Source of the DNA: Heliomicrobium modesticaldum Ice1
GTDB lineage: Bacteria; Bacillota; Desulfitobacteriia; Heliobacteriales; Heliobacteriaceae
Assembly (NCBI RefSeq): GCF_000019165.1
Contig: NC_010337.2
Location: forward strand, 1,665,001 to 1,729,000
Direction: 5' to 3'
DNA length: 64,000 bases
Part shown: piece after piece, positions 49,902 to 59,008 of the stretch
Layout: each line of letters begins with the position of its first letter
Position numbering within the stretch: the first letter of the stretch is position 1
The notes under the pieces: generated by a model
The model's database searches: none
What the model saw: only the letters and a program-made list of their open reading frames with translations
What the model was told of the DNA's origin: nothing
Made by a program: the position numbers and the translations under genes

Positions 49902-51436
49902 CGGCGGAGGAGATGCGGCGTTTCGACGCACGGGCTACAGACGAGTTCGGCATCCCTTCGCTGCTTCTGATGGAAAATGCCGGTATTCAGGTTGCCCGTG
50001 AGGTCTCCCGCCAATTCCCCGGCGGCATCCGGGGGAAACGGGTGTTGCTCCTCTGCGGCAAGGGCAACAACGGCGGAGACGGTTTTGTGTCCGCTCGGCA
50101 CCTGGTCAACAGCGGCGCCGAGGTGAAACTCTTTTTGCTGGCTTCTGAGCGGGAGGTGCGCGGCGACGCGCTGACCAATCTGACCATCTATCAGCGCATG
50201 GGCGGGAAGGTCTATGCCCTCATGGATCCCAAGGACCTGAACGCGTTGCGGATGGCGATCCTGTCAACCGATCTGGTGGTGGACGCCGTCTACGGCACCG
50301 GTTTTACCGGCTCGACACCGGAGCTGGCGAGCCGCGCCTTTGAGATAATCAATGAGGCGGGATTGCCTGTCGTGGCTGTCGATCTCCCTTCCGGGCTCGA
50401 AGCCGATACCGGAAAAATCCCTTCTGCTTGCTTGCGCGCAACCGTCACGGTCACCTTGGGGCTGCCGAAATTCGGCTTGGCGGTGGAGCCGGGCGCATCG
50501 GCAGCCGGCGAGATCGTTGTGGCTGACATCTCCCTGCCGCGGGAGATGATCGAGAGCACCCATATCCCTCGGGCGCTTTTGACGGAGGAGCTCTGTCGGA
50601 GTTGGCTTCGGCGGCGGCCGGCGACGGCCCACAAGGGGGATTTCGGCCATTTGCTGATCGCCGGCGGCCAGGCAGGGATGGCTGGTGCCGTCGTGCTGGC
50701 GGCGCTGGGTGCGTTGCGGGCGGGTGTTGGTCTGCTGACGGTGGCCGTCCCGCAAACGATCCTCCCCCTTGTCGCCCCGCAGGTTCCGGAAGCGATGACC
50801 TGGTCTTTGCCGGATCAAGCAGGCGGTTTGACGGGGCAGTCTTTGCAGGAGCGTGATCGAAGCGCCTTTACGGCCACTGTCGTCGGGCCGGGGCTGGGAC
50901 GGGCGGCGGAACGGGCCGATTTCCTCCTCGCTTGCCTGGAAGGCGCCGTCGGACCGGTCGTCATCGACGCCGATGGCCTCAACGCCCTGGCAGACAACAT
51001 CGACCTGTTGGCAGCGGCGAAAGGGCCCGTCATCTTGACGCCTCACCCCGGTGAGATGGCCCGTTTGGCCGGATGCGACACAGTGGCGGTCCAGTCGGAT
51101 CGGGCCGGTGTGGCGACGCGCTATGCCCGGGAGTGGGGTTGTATCATCGTTCTAAAGGGTGCCCGCACCCTGGTGGTCACACCGGACGGGCAGGTCTATG
51201 TCAATCCGACGGGGAACCCGGGGATGGCCGCCGGTGGCAGCGGCGATGTCCTCGCCGGGATCATCGGCGCCCTGGCCGCCCAGGGGTTTGCCGCCGAGCG
51301 AGCGGCGGCGTTGGGCGTATATATCCATGGGCTGGCCGGCGATTGTTCGGCCCGGCGGCTCGGCCAGCGCGCCATGAGCGCCGGCGATATCGCCGGCAGT
51401 CTGGCCGAGGCTTGGCTGCAACTGGAGCTGGCCTGA
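49889..51436 (+). CDS. nnrDE: Bifunctional NAD(P)H-hydrate epimerase/dehydratase
   Basis: A 515-residue repair enzyme for hydrated NAD(P)H. The N-terminal YjeF_N epimerase (about 1-215) has LLMENAG, CGKGNNGGDGFVSAR and VDLPSGLEADTG; the C-terminal dehydratase (about 230-510) has HKGDFGHLLIAGG, LTPHPGEMARL and NPTGNPGMAAGGSGDVLAG. The acpS-nnr-alr-mazEF order is a common Firmicute arrangement. Confidence 0.95.
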   Translation: MRLVTAEEMRRFDARATDEFGIPSLLLMENAGIQVAREVSRQFPGGIRGKRVLLLCGKGNNGGDGFVSARHLVNSGAEVKLFLLASEREVRGDALTNLTIYQRMGGKVYALMDPKDLNALRMAILSTDLVVDAVYGTGFTGSTPELASRAFEIINEAGLPVVAVDLPSGLEADTGKIPSACLRATVTVTLGLPKFGLAVEPGASAAGEIVVADISLPREMIESTHIPRALLTEELCRSWLRRRPATAHKGDFGHLLIAGGQAGMAGAVVLAALGALRAGVGLLTVAVPQTILPLVAPQVPEAMTWSLPDQAGGLTGQSLQERDRSAFTATVVGPGLGRAAERADFLLACLEGAVGPVVIDADGLNALADNIDLLAAAKGPVILTPHPGEMARLAGCDTVAVQSDRAGVATRYAREWGCIIVLKGARTLVVTPDGQVYVNPTGNPGMAAGGSGDVLAGIIGALAAQGFAAERAAALGVYIHGLAGDCSARRLGQRAMSAGDIAGSLAEAWLQLELA

Positions 51437-51472
51437 CAAAGGGATGCAGCGGAAGAGAAAGGCGGGTGCCTG

Positions 51473-51943
51473 ATGAGTTCGAAAGATTTGACGGCCTCCG
51501 AGATCATGAGCCGGGAGGTCTACACGGTCTACCCCGATACCCCTGTGGCTGACGTGGTCAAACTGATGATCGAGAAGCGGATCAGCGGTGTGCCTGTCAT
51601 TTCCCGTCAGGGCGACGTTATCGGGATCATTTCCGAAGGGGATCTGTTGTTCAAGGATAAAGACCTCCGCTACCCCAGCTTCATCTCCCTCTTGGGCGGC
51701 ATGATCTACCTGGAAAGCCCCAAGCGCTTTGCAGAGGAATTCCGCAAGTCTATCGCCTTGAGGGCTGAAGAGATCATGACGGGCGACGTGATCACCGTCG
51801 AGGAGGAGGCCCGAGTCTCGGAGATGGCCGGCTTGATGACAGAGCAGCAGGTCAACCGCCTGCCGGTGCTTCGGAACGGCAAACTGGTCGGGATCGTCAC
51901 CCGCGCTGACATCCTTCGGGCGCTCGTCACCGACTTTGAGTGA
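51473..51943 (+). CDS. Two-CBS-domain protein
   Basis: A 156-residue protein of a CBS pair: first half ASEIMSREVYTVYPDTPVAD...ISGVPVISRQGDVIGIISEGDLL (in part: GVPVISRQGDVIGIISEGD), second half MTGDVITVEEEARVSEM and VNRLPVLRNGKLVGIVTRAD. CBS pairs bind adenine nucleotides. A 35-residue linker (LRYPSFISLLGGMIYLESPK) separates the domains. The stop overlaps or abuts the alr leader. Confidence 0.9.
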   Translation: MSSKDLTASEIMSREVYTVYPDTPVADVVKLMIEKRISGVPVISRQGDVIGIISEGDLLFKDKDLRYPSFISLLGGMIYLESPKRFAEEFRKSIALRAEEIMTGDVITVEEEARVSEMAGLMTEQQVNRLPVLRNGKLVGIVTRADILRALVTDFE

Positions 51944-51954
51944 GGGGCGATGGA

Positions 51955-53184
51955 ATGGACACTGCGCTGGAAAGCGAAATCGGCGAAAATAACCTCCCCA
52001 GCGCCGTGGACTCTCAGGCAAAAGGATTCACGGCGGCTGCCGGCGCTTACCCTGCCGATGGGCGACCCGCCTGGGCGGAGATCCGCCTCAGCGCCTTTGC
52101 CCACAACCTGCAGGTCTTGCGCCGGGCGACACAACCGCAGGCTCGCTTGATGGCGGTGATCAAAGCCGACGGCTACGGTCACGGCGCCGTCGCGCTGGCT
52201 TGGGAAGCCGTCCGTCAGGGCGTAGACTGCTTTGTCGTGGCCTTGCTGGATGAGGCGCTGAAACTGCGAGACGCCGGGATCACAACGCCCATCCTGATCC
52301 TGGGGTACACCCCGCCGGCAGCCTGTTACCGCGTCGTCGCTGAAGACCTCAGCCAGGCCGTCTACTGTCGGACGGTGGCGGAAGCCCTTTCGGCGGCGGC
52401 CCTGCGGCTGGGTCGGACGGCGCGGATCCACTTGAAGGTCGAGACGGGCATGGGCCGCGTCGGTTTTCAGGGTGATGAAGGTGTGCGGGAGATGCTGGCC
52501 ATCGCCCGGCTGCCGGGGATCGCCGTCGAAGGCGTCTTCAGCCACTTCGCCACAGCCGATGAGCCCGACAAGTCCTTCGCCCGGGAGCAGTTGGAGCGGT
52601 TTTTGACGATCACCGGGCGGTTACAACAGGCCGGTCTCGATATCCCGATGCGGCATATGGCCAACTCGGCGGCCATCTTGGATCTCCCCGAGTCCCACCT
52701 GGAAGGGGTGCGTCCGGGAATCGCCCTCTACGGCTCATCGCCCTTCGATGGGGTCAGGTGGGACGGGGCCTTTTTGGTGCCGGTGATGACCCTCAAGGCC
52801 CGCATCATCTTTATCAAGGAGGTCGCCGCCGGGACGCCGATCAGTTACGGTTGTACATACCGCTGTCCCCGGCGGACGCGCATCGCCACGATCCCCCTCG
52901 GCTACGCCGACGGGATCCGCCGCACCCTGTCGGGCCGCATCGGTGCCTATAAAGGAGAGCGCTATTTTCCCCAGGTCGGTCGGATCTGCATGGACCAGTT
53001 CATGATCGACATCGGCGACGCCGAACTGGCCGAGGGGGACGAGGTCACCCTCTTCGGGCGCTGGCAGGAAGGTGGCACCTGGCGAACGGCGCCTGTCGAG
53101 GACTGGGCGCGGGCGGATGGGACGATCTCCTACGAGATCCTGAGCGGCATCTCGCCGCGGGTGCCTCGTCACTATGTGCCATAA
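51955..53184 (+). CDS. alr: Alanine racemase with N-terminal extension
   Basis: A 409-residue PLP enzyme making D-alanine. PLP lysine in AVIKADGYGHG, GMGRVGF and catalytic tyrosine region SYGCTYRCPRRTRIATIPLGYADG are present. About 35 residues precede the usual start (AWAEIRLSAFAHNL). ATG 51955 has GAGGGG seven bases upstream; the GTG at 51940 is a less likely start. Confidence 0.95.
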   Translation: MDTALESEIGENNLPSAVDSQAKGFTAAAGAYPADGRPAWAEIRLSAFAHNLQVLRRATQPQARLMAVIKADGYGHGAVALAWEAVRQGVDCFVVALLDEALKLRDAGITTPILILGYTPPAACYRVVAEDLSQAVYCRTVAEALSAAALRLGRTARIHLKVETGMGRVGFQGDEGVREMLAIARLPGIAVEGVFSHFATADEPDKSFAREQLERFLTITGRLQQAGLDIPMRHMANSAAILDLPESHLEGVRPGIALYGSSPFDGVRWDGAFLVPVMTLKARIIFIKEVAAGTPISYGCTYRCPRRTRIATIPLGYADGIRRTLSGRIGAYKGERYFPQVGRICMDQFMIDIGDAELAEGDEVTLFGRWQEGGTWRTAPVEDWARADGTISYEILSGISPRVPRHYVP

Positions 53185-53238
53185 ATTGGATGAACAGGGG
53201 TGCTATGTTACCCTTGCGTACTTTGGGGCACAATGACT

Positions 53239-53244
53239 ATAATG
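53239..53244 (+). promoter_or_regulatory. -10 box of the mazEF-type operon
   Basis: TATAAT lies about 40 bp before the antitoxin start; a TTGCGT 18 bp upstream is a weak -35. This suggests the toxin-antitoxin pair can be transcribed apart from alr. Confidence 0.45.
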
Positions 53245-53281
53245 GAGTACGAAGGCGGATTATCCCTGGGAGGTGCACTGT

Positions 53282-53551
53282 GTGCCCGAGTTGAAACGCA
53301 TTCAGGTTACCTTGCCGGAATCATTGTTGGACGAACTGGATCGGGTATTGATGGCCGAGAAGATGAACCGCAGCCAACTCATTCGGGAAGCGGTGAACTT
53401 ATACATGAGCGAGCACAAGCGCAAGGTCTTGCGCGATCAGATGCGCCGGGGCTATGCCGAAATGGCCCGCATCAACCTGGAACTTGCGCTGGAAGGCTTT
53501 GTCGCCGAGGTAGATGTGGAGCGCCTGTACGAGGCGAGGTTGGCCAGGTAG
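53282..53551 (+). CDS. Ribbon-helix-helix antitoxin (EndoAI/MazE type)
   Basis: An 89-residue CopG-like protein: [18 protein letters not shown] forms the ribbon and first helix, [15 protein letters not shown] the second. The C-terminal part would bind the toxin. GTG 53282 with GGAGG nine bases upstream. Five bases separate its stop from the toxin start. Confidence 0.92.
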   Translation: MPELKRIQVTLPESLLDELDRVLMAEKMNRSQLIREAVNLYMSEHKRKVLRDQMRRGYAEMARINLELALEGFVAEVDVERLYEARLAR

Positions 53552-53556
53552 CCCCT

Positions 53557-53907
53557 ATGGCCATACGCAGAGGAGAAGTTTACTACGCCGAACTGAACCC
53601 GGTCGTCGGCTCGGAACAGGGAGGAACCCGCCCCGTTCTGATCATTCAGAACGACATCGGCAACCAATACTCTCCCACCACCATCGTCGCCGCCATCACC
53701 TCCCAGATCAGCAAGGCCAAACTGCCGACCCATGTGGAAGTGCCAGCCCGCCGCAGCGGGCTGGACCGGGATTCGGTCGTCTTGCTGGAGCAGATCCGCA
53801 CTATCGATAAGACCCGCCTTCGTGAAAAAATCGGCATGCTCGATGACGAAATGATGGATAAGGTCGCTCGGGCGCTGGAGATCAGTCTGGGGCTTGTCGA
53901 TATCTAA
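53557..53907 (+). CDS. MazF/EndoA-type endoribonuclease toxin
   Basis: A 116-residue PemK/MazF mRNA interferase: [20 protein letters not shown] at the start, [25 protein letters not shown] and [12 protein letters not shown]. It closely resembles Bacillus NdoA, which cuts RNA at UACAU; specificity here is not shown. Follows alr and the antitoxin, the usual Firmicute order. Confidence 0.95.
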   Translation: MAIRRGEVYYAELNPVVGSEQGGTRPVLIIQNDIGNQYSPTTIVAAITSQISKAKLPTHVEVPARRSGLDRDSVVLLEQIRTIDKTRLREKIGMLDDEMMDKVARALEISLGLVDI

Positions 53908-53917
53908 AGGGACCCAC

Positions 53918-53948
53918 AACCCGGGAAATGCCCCCGGGTTTTCTGTTT
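53918..53948 (+). terminator. Terminator after mazF-type gene
   Basis: AACCCGGG...CCCGGGTT followed by TTCTGTTT. Confidence 0.75.
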
Positions 53949-53981
53949 GCCCCAAAACATGTCCACCGGGAGGGGAAGGCC

Positions 53982-54719
53982 ATGTCCAGACCGCGGGTGC
54001 TGCTCACGCCGTCCTTTGAGCGGGGCCGCTTGTCCCTTCGCCGGGAGTATTGCCGGGCCCTCGCCAGCGCCGGCCTCACCGTCTGGCCCGTTCCGCTCGA
54101 AGCAGCGGAGGAACCCTGGAACTACCTGGACATGGCCCACGGCATCGTCTTCTCCGGCGGCGGCGATATCGACCCGGCGCGCTACGGCCAGCAGCCCCAT
54201 GCCGCCCTGGGAGAGGTCGACCCGGAGCGGGATGCCCTGGAATTGACCCTCATTGCGGAGGCGTTGCGGCGGCAACTGCCTGTCCTGGCCGTCTGCCGGG
54301 GGATGCAGGTCCTCAACGTGGCTCTGGGCGGGACGCTCATCCAAGATATCCCTCGCCAGCGCCCGATCGCCCTGCGCCACCAGCAGAAGGCGCCCCGCTG
54401 GCATCCCTCCCACTCGATTGAGGTGACCGGCGGCAGCCGGCTGCGGGAGATCTACCCCACCGGATACGGCCGGGTCAACAGCTTTCACCACCAGTCTGTC
54501 GACCGCGTCGGTCGGGAACTGCGGCCTGTCGCCGTCGCTCCGGACGGGATCATCGAAGCCCTCGAAGGGATCGGGCCCGGCTTCATCGTGGCGGTGCAGT
54601 GGCACCCGGAAGATTTGTGTCACTCTGAACTCGAGTCGAGAGGATTGTTTCGCCTCTTTGCCGAAGCTTGTAGGGGGGATATGGCAAAAAGGGGAGAATC
54701 CGTTGGGGGTGGGGGTTGA
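53982..54719 (+). CDS. Class-I amidotransferase-like hydrolase (peptidase C26)
   Basis: A 245-residue protein of the gamma-glutamyl-gamma-aminobutyrate hydrolase (PuuD) family. Nucleophile cysteine in AVCRGMQVLN; SGGGDIDPARYG and the catalytic His/Glu in VQWHPED are seen. It may hydrolyse a gamma-glutamyl amide, but the substrate is open. ATG 53982 follows GGAGGGGAAGGCC. The stop overlaps the start of the HD-GYP gene by one base. Confidence 0.9.
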   Translation: MSRPRVLLTPSFERGRLSLRREYCRALASAGLTVWPVPLEAAEEPWNYLDMAHGIVFSGGGDIDPARYGQQPHAALGEVDPERDALELTLIAEALRRQLPVLAVCRGMQVLNVALGGTLIQDIPRQRPIALRHQQKAPRWHPSHSIEVTGGSRLREIYPTGYGRVNSFHHQSVDRVGRELRPVAVAPDGIIEALEGIGPGFIVAVQWHPEDLCHSELESRGLFRLFAEACRGDMAKRGESVGGGG

Positions 54720-55879
54720 TGAGCCGGATCAACATCGACGCTGTCCAAAAGGGATTGATTTTGGACGAGCCCATCTACACGAAGACAGGGGCCCTGCTCT
54801 TGCCTCGGGGCACCGTCTTAGATGAACGACGCATCCACTTTTTGAAAAACCTCGGCGTAGAATGGGTGGAGGTCACTTCAAAGTTCGCCCGTAAGAGCGC
54901 CAAAAGCGCTTCGGGGCGATTGACCCGAATGATAGCAGGCGCAGGAGAGCATGAGAGTGCCCCCGACAGGGCAGGCGCTGTTCAAGACCGGGAGCCGCCG
55001 GAGGAACAGGCCTTTTATGAGCTGTTGCGAGAGGATCTTCTGCTGCAAGTGAACAGCGCCGTCGTCCACTACTCCCAGCAGGGGAGCCATGACCAGGAAA
55101 TCGGCGATTTGTTGGCCCTGTTCGGTGGTCTGCTCCGTGAACGCAACCGAGTCAACCACCTGTTGGAAGTGAAGTCGACGGACGCTTTTACCTTTAAGCA
55201 CGCCGTCAACGTGGCCGTTTTGGCGGTGCTGACGGGGCTGACGATGCGCCTGTCCGAAGAAAGCCTGCGCCTGGTCGCACTGGGTGGTCTTTTGCACGAT
55301 GTCGGCAAGAAAAAAGTGCCGCCGGAGGTCCTCTTCGCCGAAGGGGCGCTGAGCCCCGAGAGCCGCCGCCGAATCGAGGAGCATACGGAGCATGGCTATG
55401 ACACCCTCGTCCGGGATACAGCGCTGCCGGAGGAGATCGCCCTCATAGCACTGCAGCACCACGAGCGGCTGAACGGCTCCGGCTATCCCCGCCGATTGCA
55501 GGGGAAGCAGATCCACCTCTTCAGCCAGTTGGTGGGTGTGGCCGATGTCTTTGAGGCGATGACGTCGACGCGCAACCACCGTCCGGGTTACAACCCGGTC
55601 GAGATCATCGAGTATCTGATGGGTGCCAGCGGCACCCTTTTTCCGGAACGGATCGTCAAGGCGCTGCTGGACAGCATCACCATCTACCGCATCGGCTCGG
55701 CCGTCCAACTGAGCAACGGCGAAATCGGCATCGTCGTCAAAGCGAACCCGAAACTGCCCTCGCGTCCTGTCGTGCGCATCGTCTTTGATGAACGGCGCAT
55801 GCCGATGCGGAATGGGCACACCGTCGATCTGTCCCAACCTGCCCATACGACCCTCTGCATCGTCCGTTCTTACGGTTGA
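54719..55879 (+). CDS. HD-GYP domain protein (c-di-GMP phosphodiesterase type)
   Basis: A 386-residue protein. The N-terminal 60 residues resemble DUF3391-type leaders (GLILDEPIYTKTGALLLPRG); the HD-GYP domain has LLHDVGKKKVP, HTEHGYD, LQHHERLNGSGYP and DVFEAMTSTRNHRP. The HD and GYP signatures are intact. C-di-GMP or related nucleotide hydrolysis is inferred. Starts ATG 54719, TTG 54716 possible. Confidence 0.9.
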   Translation: MSRINIDAVQKGLILDEPIYTKTGALLLPRGTVLDERRIHFLKNLGVEWVEVTSKFARKSAKSASGRLTRMIAGAGEHESAPDRAGAVQDREPPEEQAFYELLREDLLLQVNSAVVHYSQQGSHDQEIGDLLALFGGLLRERNRVNHLLEVKSTDAFTFKHAVNVAVLAVLTGLTMRLSEESLRLVALGGLLHDVGKKKVPPEVLFAEGALSPESRRRIEEHTEHGYDTLVRDTALPEEIALIALQHHERLNGSGYPRRLQGKQIHLFSQLVGVADVFEAMTSTRNHRPGYNPVEIIEYLMGASGTLFPERIVKALLDSITIYRIGSAVQLSNGEIGIVVKANPKLPSRPVVRIVFDERRMPMRNGHTVDLSQPAHTTLCIVRSYG

Positions 55880-55911
55880 CATGTGAATATACAACGAAGG
55901 AGAGAGTCAGC

Positions 55912-56913
55912 ATGTCCGCAGTACTTGTCGAAGTTGTCCGTGGCGCCATGGTGGAAAACCGTCACCGGGGCGCGATTGTCGTTGTCGACGGAGAGGGGCG
56001 CCGCGTCGCCTCCGTGGGCGAACCGTCCGTCACCTATATGCGTTCCTCGTCCAAACCGCTGATGACCCTGCCCCTCGTTGAACAGGGGGGGCTGGAACAG
56101 TTCGGTCTCGGCGATGAACACCTGGCCATCTTCGCCAGCTCCCATGCCGGTGAGGAGGAGCACCGCCGCGTCGTCTTAGAATCGCTGCAGAGGATCGGCC
56201 TCGCTGAAACGGCGCTGGCCTGCGGTACCCACACCCCCTTTGACCGCAAAACAGCTGACGCCTTGCGGGCGGCCGGGCAGAAGCCGACTGTGCTTCATTG
56301 TAACTGTTCGGGCAAGCACACAGGGGTCCTCGCCTACGCCTTGTTCAAGGGATATCCCATCGACAATTACTGCGACCCGAAGCATCCCGCCGAGGTGGAG
56401 ATCCTGACCGCTGTAGCCGATATGGCCGGTGTGAAACCGGAGGATGTGGTCATCGGCGTCGACGGCTGCAGCATCCCTGTCTATGGCATGCCGTTGGAGA
56501 ACATCGCCCTTTCCTTTGCTCGGTTGGGCCTGGCGAACTACGGAACGGCGGAACGGCGAAAGGCCTGCGCCCGCATCTGCCGGGCCATGATCGCTCACCC
56601 CTTCCTGATCTCCGGGACAGGGCGGCTCGACACAGACTTGATGACAGTGACAAAGGGGGCCGTCGTCGCCAAGATCGGCGCTGACGGCGTCTATGCCCTG
56701 GCTGTGCCCGAGAAGGGCTGGGGCCTGGCGGCGAAGGTTGAAGACGGCAACATGAAGGTCCTTGGGCCGATCATCCTGGAGGCCTTGAGCCAACTGGGCC
56801 TCTTGTCGGCAGAGCAGCGCAAGGCCTTGGCTGCCCATGACCGCTATGCTGTGAAAAACAACGTCAAAGAGGTCGTCGGCGAAACGCGCGCGGCCTTTAC
56901 ACTGGAAGGGTAA
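55912..56913 (+). CDS. L-asparaginase II family protein
   Basis: A 333-residue protein of the asparaginase-II (Rhizobium type) family, with EVVRGAMVENRHRGAIVVVD, MRSSSKPLMTLPLVE, SSHAGEEEHRR and NCSGKHTGVLA. The Ser-Cys-Lys residues proposed for catalysis in the family are present (SSSK, CSGKH). ATG 55912 follows GAAGGAGAGAG. Likely cotranscribed with the next gene (4 bp gap). Confidence 0.88.
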   Translation: MSAVLVEVVRGAMVENRHRGAIVVVDGEGRRVASVGEPSVTYMRSSSKPLMTLPLVEQGGLEQFGLGDEHLAIFASSHAGEEEHRRVVLESLQRIGLAETALACGTHTPFDRKTADALRAAGQKPTVLHCNCSGKHTGVLAYALFKGYPIDNYCDPKHPAEVEILTAVADMAGVKPEDVVIGVDGCSIPVYGMPLENIALSFARLGLANYGTAERRKACARICRAMIAHPFLISGTGRLDTDLMTVTKGAVVAKIGADGVYALAVPEKGWGLAAKVEDGNMKVLGPIILEALSQLGLLSAEQRKALAAHDRYAVKNNVKEVVGETRAAFTLEG

Positions 56914-56917
56914 CACC

Positions 56918-58174
56918 ATGGCGACAGTGATTCGTGGCGGACATGTGATCACACTGGCCGGGAAGAATTATTTCCCCGGCTTTGTCGCTTTCGACGATGA
57001 GGGGACGATCATCGCTGTGGGGCCTGACGGGGGTGAACAAGATGTCGTCGGCCCTGGCGGTATCGGCCCCGATGTTGTTGGACCCGACGCTGGAGGGCGC
57101 CAGGTCGTGCCGGAGGGACCTGTCCGCTCTCAGCCCGTTGTGGTGATTGACGCTAGGGGTAAACTGATCCTGCCCGGTTTCATCGACGCCCACTGCCATC
57201 TCGGCATCGTCGAAGAGGGGGCGCCCATCGAAGGTGACGATCTGAACGAAACGTCGGATCCGCTGACGCCCCACCTGCAGGCGTTAGACGGCATCAACCT
57301 GGCCGATCCTGCCTTTGCCGACGCCCTGCGGGGCGGCGTGACGACTGTCTGTGTGTTGCCGGGCAGCGCCAATATTGTCGGTGGACAGGCTGTGATCATG
57401 AAGACGGCTGGCCCCCTCGCCGAACGGGTTGTCCGCAACAACGCCGCCGTCAAGGCCGCCCTCGGGGAAAACCCGAAGCGCGTCTACAAGGAGCGGAAGA
57501 AGGCGCCCATCACCCGCATGGCCTCGGCGGCGCTCTTGCGGGAGGCGCTGGCCCGGGCGCGCGAGTATGGGCGCAGGCGGTCGGAGACGGCAGGCGAGCC
57601 GTCCAAAGCGCCGGAAATCGATTTGCGCTGGGAGGCGCTGCAACCGCTGCTTGTGCGGCAGGTCCCCTTGCGCCTGCACGCCCACCGGGCAGATGACCTG
57701 CTCACCGGTTTGCGCATCATTCGGGAGTATGGCTTGCAGGCGGTGCTGGAGCACTGCACCGAGGGCCACCTGATCGCCGACGAATTGGCCCAGGCTGGTG
57801 TCCCCGCCGTCGTCGGCCCATCCCTCGTCAACCGGGCCAAGGTGGAGATGCGGGAGATCACAGCGGCCACGGCAGGCATCCTCCATGCCGCCGGCGTCCT
57901 GGTGGCGCTGATGACCGATCATCCCGTCATCCCCATCCAGTACCTGCCCCTCTGCGCCGGGTTGGCTGTCCGTCACGGCATGGACGAGGAGACGGCACTG
58001 CGCGCCATCAGCCTCCATGCCGCCCGCATTCTCGGATTGGAAGCATCCGTCGGCAGCCTGGAAGCGGGCAAAGCGGCCGACGTGGTCCTCTGGGACGGTC
58101 ATCCCTTCGATGTACGCAGCACTGTCAGCCAGGTCTGGATCAAAGGGAGGGTGGTGTATTCGGCCCCAAAATAG
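56918..58174 (+). CDS. Amidohydrolase with a repetitive N-terminal insert
   Basis: A 418-residue metal-dependent hydrolase of the imidazolonepropionase/dihydroorotase superfamily. Metal ligands: GFIDAHCHLG, RLHAHRADD, LEHCTEGH and MTDHPVIP. Between IIAVGPDGG and IDARGKLILPG there is an insertion with short Val-Val-Gly-Pro repeats (about residues 40-75). Substrate unknown; pairing with an asparaginase suggests amide or nitrogen salvage. ATG 56918 overlaps the leader of the preceding stop region. Confidence 0.88.
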   Translation: MATVIRGGHVITLAGKNYFPGFVAFDDEGTIIAVGPDGGEQDVVGPGGIGPDVVGPDAGGRQVVPEGPVRSQPVVVIDARGKLILPGFIDAHCHLGIVEEGAPIEGDDLNETSDPLTPHLQALDGINLADPAFADALRGGVTTVCVLPGSANIVGGQAVIMKTAGPLAERVVRNNAAVKAALGENPKRVYKERKKAPITRMASAALLREALARAREYGRRRSETAGEPSKAPEIDLRWEALQPLLVRQVPLRLHAHRADDLLTGLRIIREYGLQAVLEHCTEGHLIADELAQAGVPAVVGPSLVNRAKVEMREITAATAGILHAAGVLVALMTDHPVIPIQYLPLCAGLAVRHGMDEETALRAISLHAARILGLEASVGSLEAGKAADVVLWDGHPFDVRSTVSQVWIKGRVVYSAPK

Positions 58175-58387
58175 ATACAAGAGGCAAGAGAAGCTTGCCT
58201 CAGATTGGGATTCGATCCAAAAGAGTCGAAAAAGGGCCGAAATAGCAGAAGGCTCGGCTGAAACGGTGCAACAAGGACGATGTGAAACAAAAAAGTTCAG
58301 GAAAATCGTCTCTTTTTTCCGGCGGAATTTCAAAATTCGGCAGGAATTTGCGGAAGCAAGGAGAATTGGTAAATACATGATGATCTG

Positions 58388-58413
58388 TAAATTGATTGTC
58401 GGATTTTGTCGAG
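58388..58413 (+). promoter_or_regulatory. Possible Spo0A boxes before the Spo0F-like gene
   Basis: TTGTCGG and TTTGTCGAG (centred near 58397-58412) resemble the Spo0A box TTTGTCGAA, and lie just upstream of the receiver gene's ribosome site. A role in phosphorelay feedback is inference; a sigma-H-like AAGGAGAAT is present at about 58357. Confidence 0.4.
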
Positions 58414-58426
58414 AGGTGAGGCAGCA

Positions 58427-58861
58427 ATGGAAGCCGGAAAAAGAATTCTTGTTGTTGATGATCAAGCCGGTGTCCGTTCGCTGTTGCGGATCATCCTCCA
58501 AGACGCCGGATATCACGTTTACACCGCCGCCAACGGCATCGAAGCGGTTCGCAAAGCGGGAGAGTGCAACATCCCTTTTGTCTTGATGGATGTGCGCATG
58601 CCTGGACTGGATGGCGTTCAGGCCATGTTGCAGATGATGAAGCAGAATCCTTATATCAAGGTTGTGCTGATGACCGCATTTTCCGATGAAAGCCTCATTC
58701 AGCAGGCGTTACAGGATGGCGCCATCGGCTATCTGATTAAGCCCTTCGATGTGTACCAATTGCGTGAAGAGATCGACCGCATGTGGAATGCCACCATCGG
58801 CAATGGTTGGCTGGTCTGCGCCGATGAGGCAGAGAGCCGGAAGATCGGCACGTCAACGTAA
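58427..58861 (+). CDS. Spo0F-like single-domain response regulator
   Basis: A 144-residue receiver. VDDQAG at the N-terminus, phospho-acceptor in VLMDVRMPGLDG, TAF and KPFD complete the active site. A C-terminal tail of about 20 residues (WLVCADEAESRKIGT) is longer than Spo0F's. No output domain. It may relay phosphate from kinases such as 17028 to Spo0B/Spo0A. ATG 58427 lies after GAGGTGAGG. Confidence 0.88.
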   Translation: MEAGKRILVVDDQAGVRSLLRIILQDAGYHVYTAANGIEAVRKAGECNIPFVLMDVRMPGLDGVQAMLQMMKQNPYIKVVLMTAFSDESLIQQALQDGAIGYLIKPFDVYQLREEIDRMWNATIGNGWLVCADEAESRKIGTST

Positions 58862-58891
58862 CGCAAAGGTCCCCCTCTCTTTTCCTGACGG

Positions 58892-58921
58892 GAAGCTCCC
58901 TTTTTTCGGGGGCTTTTTTTG
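58892..58921 (+). terminator. Terminator after the receiver gene
   Basis: AAGCTCCC...GGGGGCTTTTTTT. Confidence 0.85.
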
Positions 58922-59008
58922 CGTTTATCTGTTCACCATCACAGAAGATGGAGGAGATAGAGGCGACAGGGACGAACTGAAAGGTATCCGCAAAGGGAGT
59001 GCATGCAG

